Source of the DNA: Qipengyuania pelagi | Lineage (GTDB): Bacteria; Pseudomonadota; Alphaproteobacteria; Sphingomonadales; Sphingomonadaceae | Direction of reading: 5' to 3' | Length of the DNA: 8,085 nt | Assembly: GCF_009827295.1 (NCBI RefSeq) | Contig: NZ_WTYD01000007.1 | Span: 1-8,085, forward strand | Part shown: positions 6,293 to 8,085 of the stretch, piece by piece | Position numbering within the stretch: the stretch's first letter is position 1 | Layout: each line of letters opens with the position of its first letter | The notes under the pieces: model-generated | Seen by the model: the letters and a program-made list of their open reading frames with translations, nothing else | Told to the model about the DNA's origin: nothing | Database searches by the model: none | Position numbers and translations under genes: made by a program

Positions 6293-7879
6293 ATGGCATC
6301 GCCCCCGGAAAAGCCTATCAGCAGCATCGCTCGCGCCGCGGAGATCGGCCGAATCTTAATGAGGCACGGTGCGAAGACTCTCGCCGGAGCCCTCGGATTT
6401 ATTCCCTCTTCGAGCAATGTCATCGATCCTCGCGAATTTCGTCCGGCCGCAGTTGTCGCGTTCCTCCGTGACATCGGGCCAGTCGGCATAAAGCTGGGGC
6501 AGCTCCTCGCCACCCGAAGCGATCTGTTTACCGAACACTGGATCACTGCATTCTCAACCCTGCACGATCAGGTGTCGCCGGTGCGCTTCGCACATATCGA
6601 GCCCGTACTTGCTTCAAGCTGGGGTGAGGACTGGCGGAACGACTTTGCGCAGTTCGACGAACAGCCTCTGGCGTCCGCCTCGATTGCACAGACCTATTCC
6701 GCCAAGCTACGGGACGGTAGCGAGGTCATCGTGAAAGTTCGCCGCCCGGGCACCGCCGCGCGCATGGAAGCCGATGTGCGCCTGCTTGTGCGTCTTGCCG
6801 AGATCGCGGAAGCACGCTCGCCTGACATCGCGCGTTACCGGCCAGTCGAGTTTCTGCGGACCTTCGGCCGCAATCTTGCCTGGGAGATGGACCTCGCTGC
6901 GGAATCCCGAGCCTGCGAGCGGATCGGCGCATATCTCGAAACCATCGGCGTCAGGACCCCGGCCATCCATTGGGAACTGACCGGGCTGCGGGTGAACGTT
7001 CAGGAACGCCTGTACGGCAGGCCCGCGTCTTCGCTGGGCGCCTCATCGGGCGATCCGGAGGTGGCGGCGTTCGCCAAGTGCTATGCCAACGCAGTCCTGC
7101 GCATGATCATTCTGAACGGCGAATTCCACGGCGACCCTCATCCCGGCAATGTTTTCCTGATCGGCGAGCAGGATGTCGGCTTCATCGACTTCGGATCGGT
7201 CGGGACGCTCACCAAGGCCAGGCGCGACGAAATCGTCCGCCTCGTGCTTGCGATTGCTGGTGAGGAAACCAGCGATGTCGCGGATGTCCTGCTCGCATGG
7301 GCGGGGGAGCCGAAGGTGGATCGCGATGCGCTCGCGGTGGATCTGGATCAGTTGATTGGAGAGTTCAGGGGGACCGTGCTATCTGGCATCGAGTTCTCGC
7401 AGATTTTTTCCCGCGTTTTCGATCTGTTGCGGGATTATCGACTGGTTCTGCCACCTGATCTGGCCATTCTTCTGCGTACCTTGTTGACTGCAGAGGGCTT
7501 CGTCCGATCGCTGGCACCGGACTACAACATCGCCGAAGAGACCCGGCCGATCATGACGGAGCTTCTCGCCGAGCGGTTCTCGCTCGGCAGCGCTCGGTCG
7601 GGTTTGAAGAGACTTCGCGGTCAGCTGCTGGGGTTGTCGGCGTCCTTGCCCGACATACTTGCCACTGCGAACTCGATCGCAAAGTCAGGATATGTGCCGG
7701 TTCAGCTCGATCCGCTCAGTATCGAGCAGCTCGCTGGACTTCGCAATGAGCGTCAGTCCTTGAAAGGCCCTCTAGCTGCCGCATTGATCATAGCTAGCGC
7801 GTTGCTTGTCGATCAATCCTGGCTTCTGGCTGGCGGCGCGCTTGTGATTGCTGGGGTGGTGCTCATCCGAAAGTCATAA
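6293..7879 (+). CDS. UbiB/AarF (ABC1) family atypical kinase-like protein
   Basis: Read from the ATG at 6293 this is a 528-residue UbiB-family protein, close to the usual length. The family consists of membrane-associated protein-kinase-like ATPases involved in ubiquinone biosynthesis or quinone/lipid handling. All hallmark motifs are present: KLGQ at 67-70 (family KxGQ), the Ala-rich loop ASASIAQ at 127-133 replacing a glycine-rich loop, the ATP-site Lys148 in VIVKVRRPG, WEMD at 197-200 with a further Glu204, the catalytic loop HGDPHPGN at 279-286 and DFG at 299-301. Two C-terminal hydrophobic helices (about 492-506 and 510-526) anchor it in the membrane. An upstream in-frame ATG at 6182 would lie inside marR; 6293 is preferred because it follows the marR stop by 4 bases with GAG seven bases upstream. 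No ubiE or other coenzyme Q gene adjoins, so it may be a paralogue rather than the housekeeping UbiB. It is probably co-transcribed with marR. Confidence 0.92.
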   Translation: MASPPEKPISSIARAAEIGRILMRHGAKTLAGALGFIPSSSNVIDPREFRPAAVVAFLRDIGPVGIKLGQLLATRSDLFTEHWITAFSTLHDQVSPVRFAHIEPVLASSWGEDWRNDFAQFDEQPLASASIAQTYSAKLRDGSEVIVKVRRPGTAARMEADVRLLVRLAEIAEARSPDIARYRPVEFLRTFGRNLAWEMDLAAESRACERIGAYLETIGVRTPAIHWELTGLRVNVQERLYGRPASSLGASSGDPEVAAFAKCYANAVLRMIILNGEFHGDPHPGNVFLIGEQDVGFIDFGSVGTLTKARRDEIVRLVLAIAGEETSDVADVLLAWAGEPKVDRDALAVDLDQLIGEFRGTVLSGIEFSQIFSRVFDLLRDYRLVLPPDLAILLRTLLTAEGFVRSLAPDYNIAEETRPIMTELLAERFSLGSARSGLKRLRGQLLGLSASLPDILATANSIAKSGYVPVQLDPLSIEQLAGLRNERQSLKGPLAAALIIASALLVDQSWLLAGGALVIAGVVLIRKS

Positions 7880-7932
7880 TGAAGGAGCAACTTAATTCGT
7901 GCACGGTCACGATACGGCAAAGCCGAACTTAA

Positions 7933-8085
7933 CGAGGATTTCATGCGCCTCACTTCAGCGACCAAGACGCATCGCGAAGAAAATTTTTCGACCTATTGCG
8001 ATTGAAGGCTTATTTTCCTCAATCAGACGAAACTTTGGAACGGCAGCTTTCAGGCGTGTCCTCGCCTGACTTTATGGCCGCTATG
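7933..8085 (+). CDS. Possible partial gene running off the right edge
   Basis: One plus-strand frame is open for 51 codons from 7933 to the window end. Its translation looks protein-like: a charged amphipathic stretch SRRKFFDLLRLKAYFPQ followed by SDETLERQLSGV. I do not recognise the family. The first in-frame ATG is late (8074), with TTG at 7996 and 8002 and GTG at 8056 as other options. The same frame holds the ATG at 7879 that overlaps the UbiB-family stop, separated from this stretch only by the TAA at 7930-7932. The gene may therefore start at a rare codon, start at 8074, or be a remnant broken by that stop. Confidence 0.25.
8050..8069. repeat. Perfect 7-base inverted repeat (hairpin)
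   Basis: TCAGGCG and CGCCTGA are separated by six bases (TGTCCT), giving a GC-rich stem that could form on either strand. Downstream on the plus strand is only CTTTA, so as a rho-independent terminator it is weak. It could end the marR-ubiB transcript about 190 bases after the stop, or simply be coincidental sequence inside the open frame from 7933. Confidence 0.35.

Larger units (their letters stand above)
7880..8085. other. Right-edge region, no confident gene
   Basis: After the UbiB-family stop no gene can be firmly called. The stop overlaps an ATG (TAATG at 7877-7881) that opens a 17-codon frame ending in TAA at 7930-7932. AAGGAG at 7882-7887 lies 11 bases before a GTG at 7899, which opens a 56-codon basic frame ending at a TGA at 8067. 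An ATG at 7943 after an AGGA starts a 20-codon frame. A small CGGC-AAA-GCCG hairpin lies at 7916-7926 but has no T-run. The base composition is more AT-rich than the genes to the left. Confidence 0.4.

Noticed and set aside
7916..7926. CGGC-AAA-GCCG as a terminator after the UbiB-family gene
   Set aside because: The stem has only four base pairs with a three-base loop and is not followed by a run of T.
1..8085. CRISPR arrays, tRNA or rRNA genes, insertion-sequence ends, integrase or attachment sites
   Set aside because: I saw no regularly spaced repeats, no tRNA-like cloverleaf and no transposase or recombinase motifs in any frame. The window reads as ordinary chromosomal operons.

Overview
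The window is a gene-dense, GC-rich stretch, most likely from an alphaproteobacterial chromosome and plausibly a sphingomonad. That guess rests on protein style and codon use only, because no taxonomic marker gene is present. It holds seven confident complete genes in three transcription units, with short unresolved stretches at both edges.

Unit 1 (plus strand, 179-1575) is an alpha/beta-hydrolase followed by a PaaI-type hotdog thioesterase, joined by a 4-base ATGA stop/start overlap. Unit 2 (minus strand, 5671 down to 1505) is a complete tripartite drug-efflux operon: an EmrA-like periplasmic adaptor, an EmrB-like DHA2 (14-helix) major facilitator antiporter, and a NodT-family outer-membrane lipoprotein channel. 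Units 1 and 2 converge, and their last 71 bases of coding sequence overlap. Unit 3 (plus strand, 5797-7879) starts divergently from the efflux operon and encodes a MarR-family repressor followed 4 bases later by a UbiB/AarF (ABC1) atypical kinase-like protein.

The most notable point is a 17-base element, CTAAAT-N3-TTTACTAT. It occurs upstream of the hydrolase (135-151) and, in the same orientation relative to transcription, upstream of emrA in the marR-emrA intergenic region (complement of 5736-5752). All 14 specified bases match, and the core is a TAAA-N4-TTTA dyad. This makes it a candidate operator joining the hydrolase/thioesterase unit and the efflux/MarR/UbiB units into one regulon, perhaps with the neighbouring MarR protein as regulator. 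The inferred picture is a xenobiotic or lipophilic-compound response module: sensing (MarR), export across both membranes (EmrAB-NodT), chemical processing (hydrolase, thioesterase) and a quinone or membrane-lipid function (UbiB family). Each component is a known family; the grouping and the shared element are the parts worth checking.

The right edge (7880-8085) carries no confident gene, but one plus-strand frame is open from 7933 to the end and may be the start of a further gene, possibly interrupted. The left edge (1-134) is unresolved.
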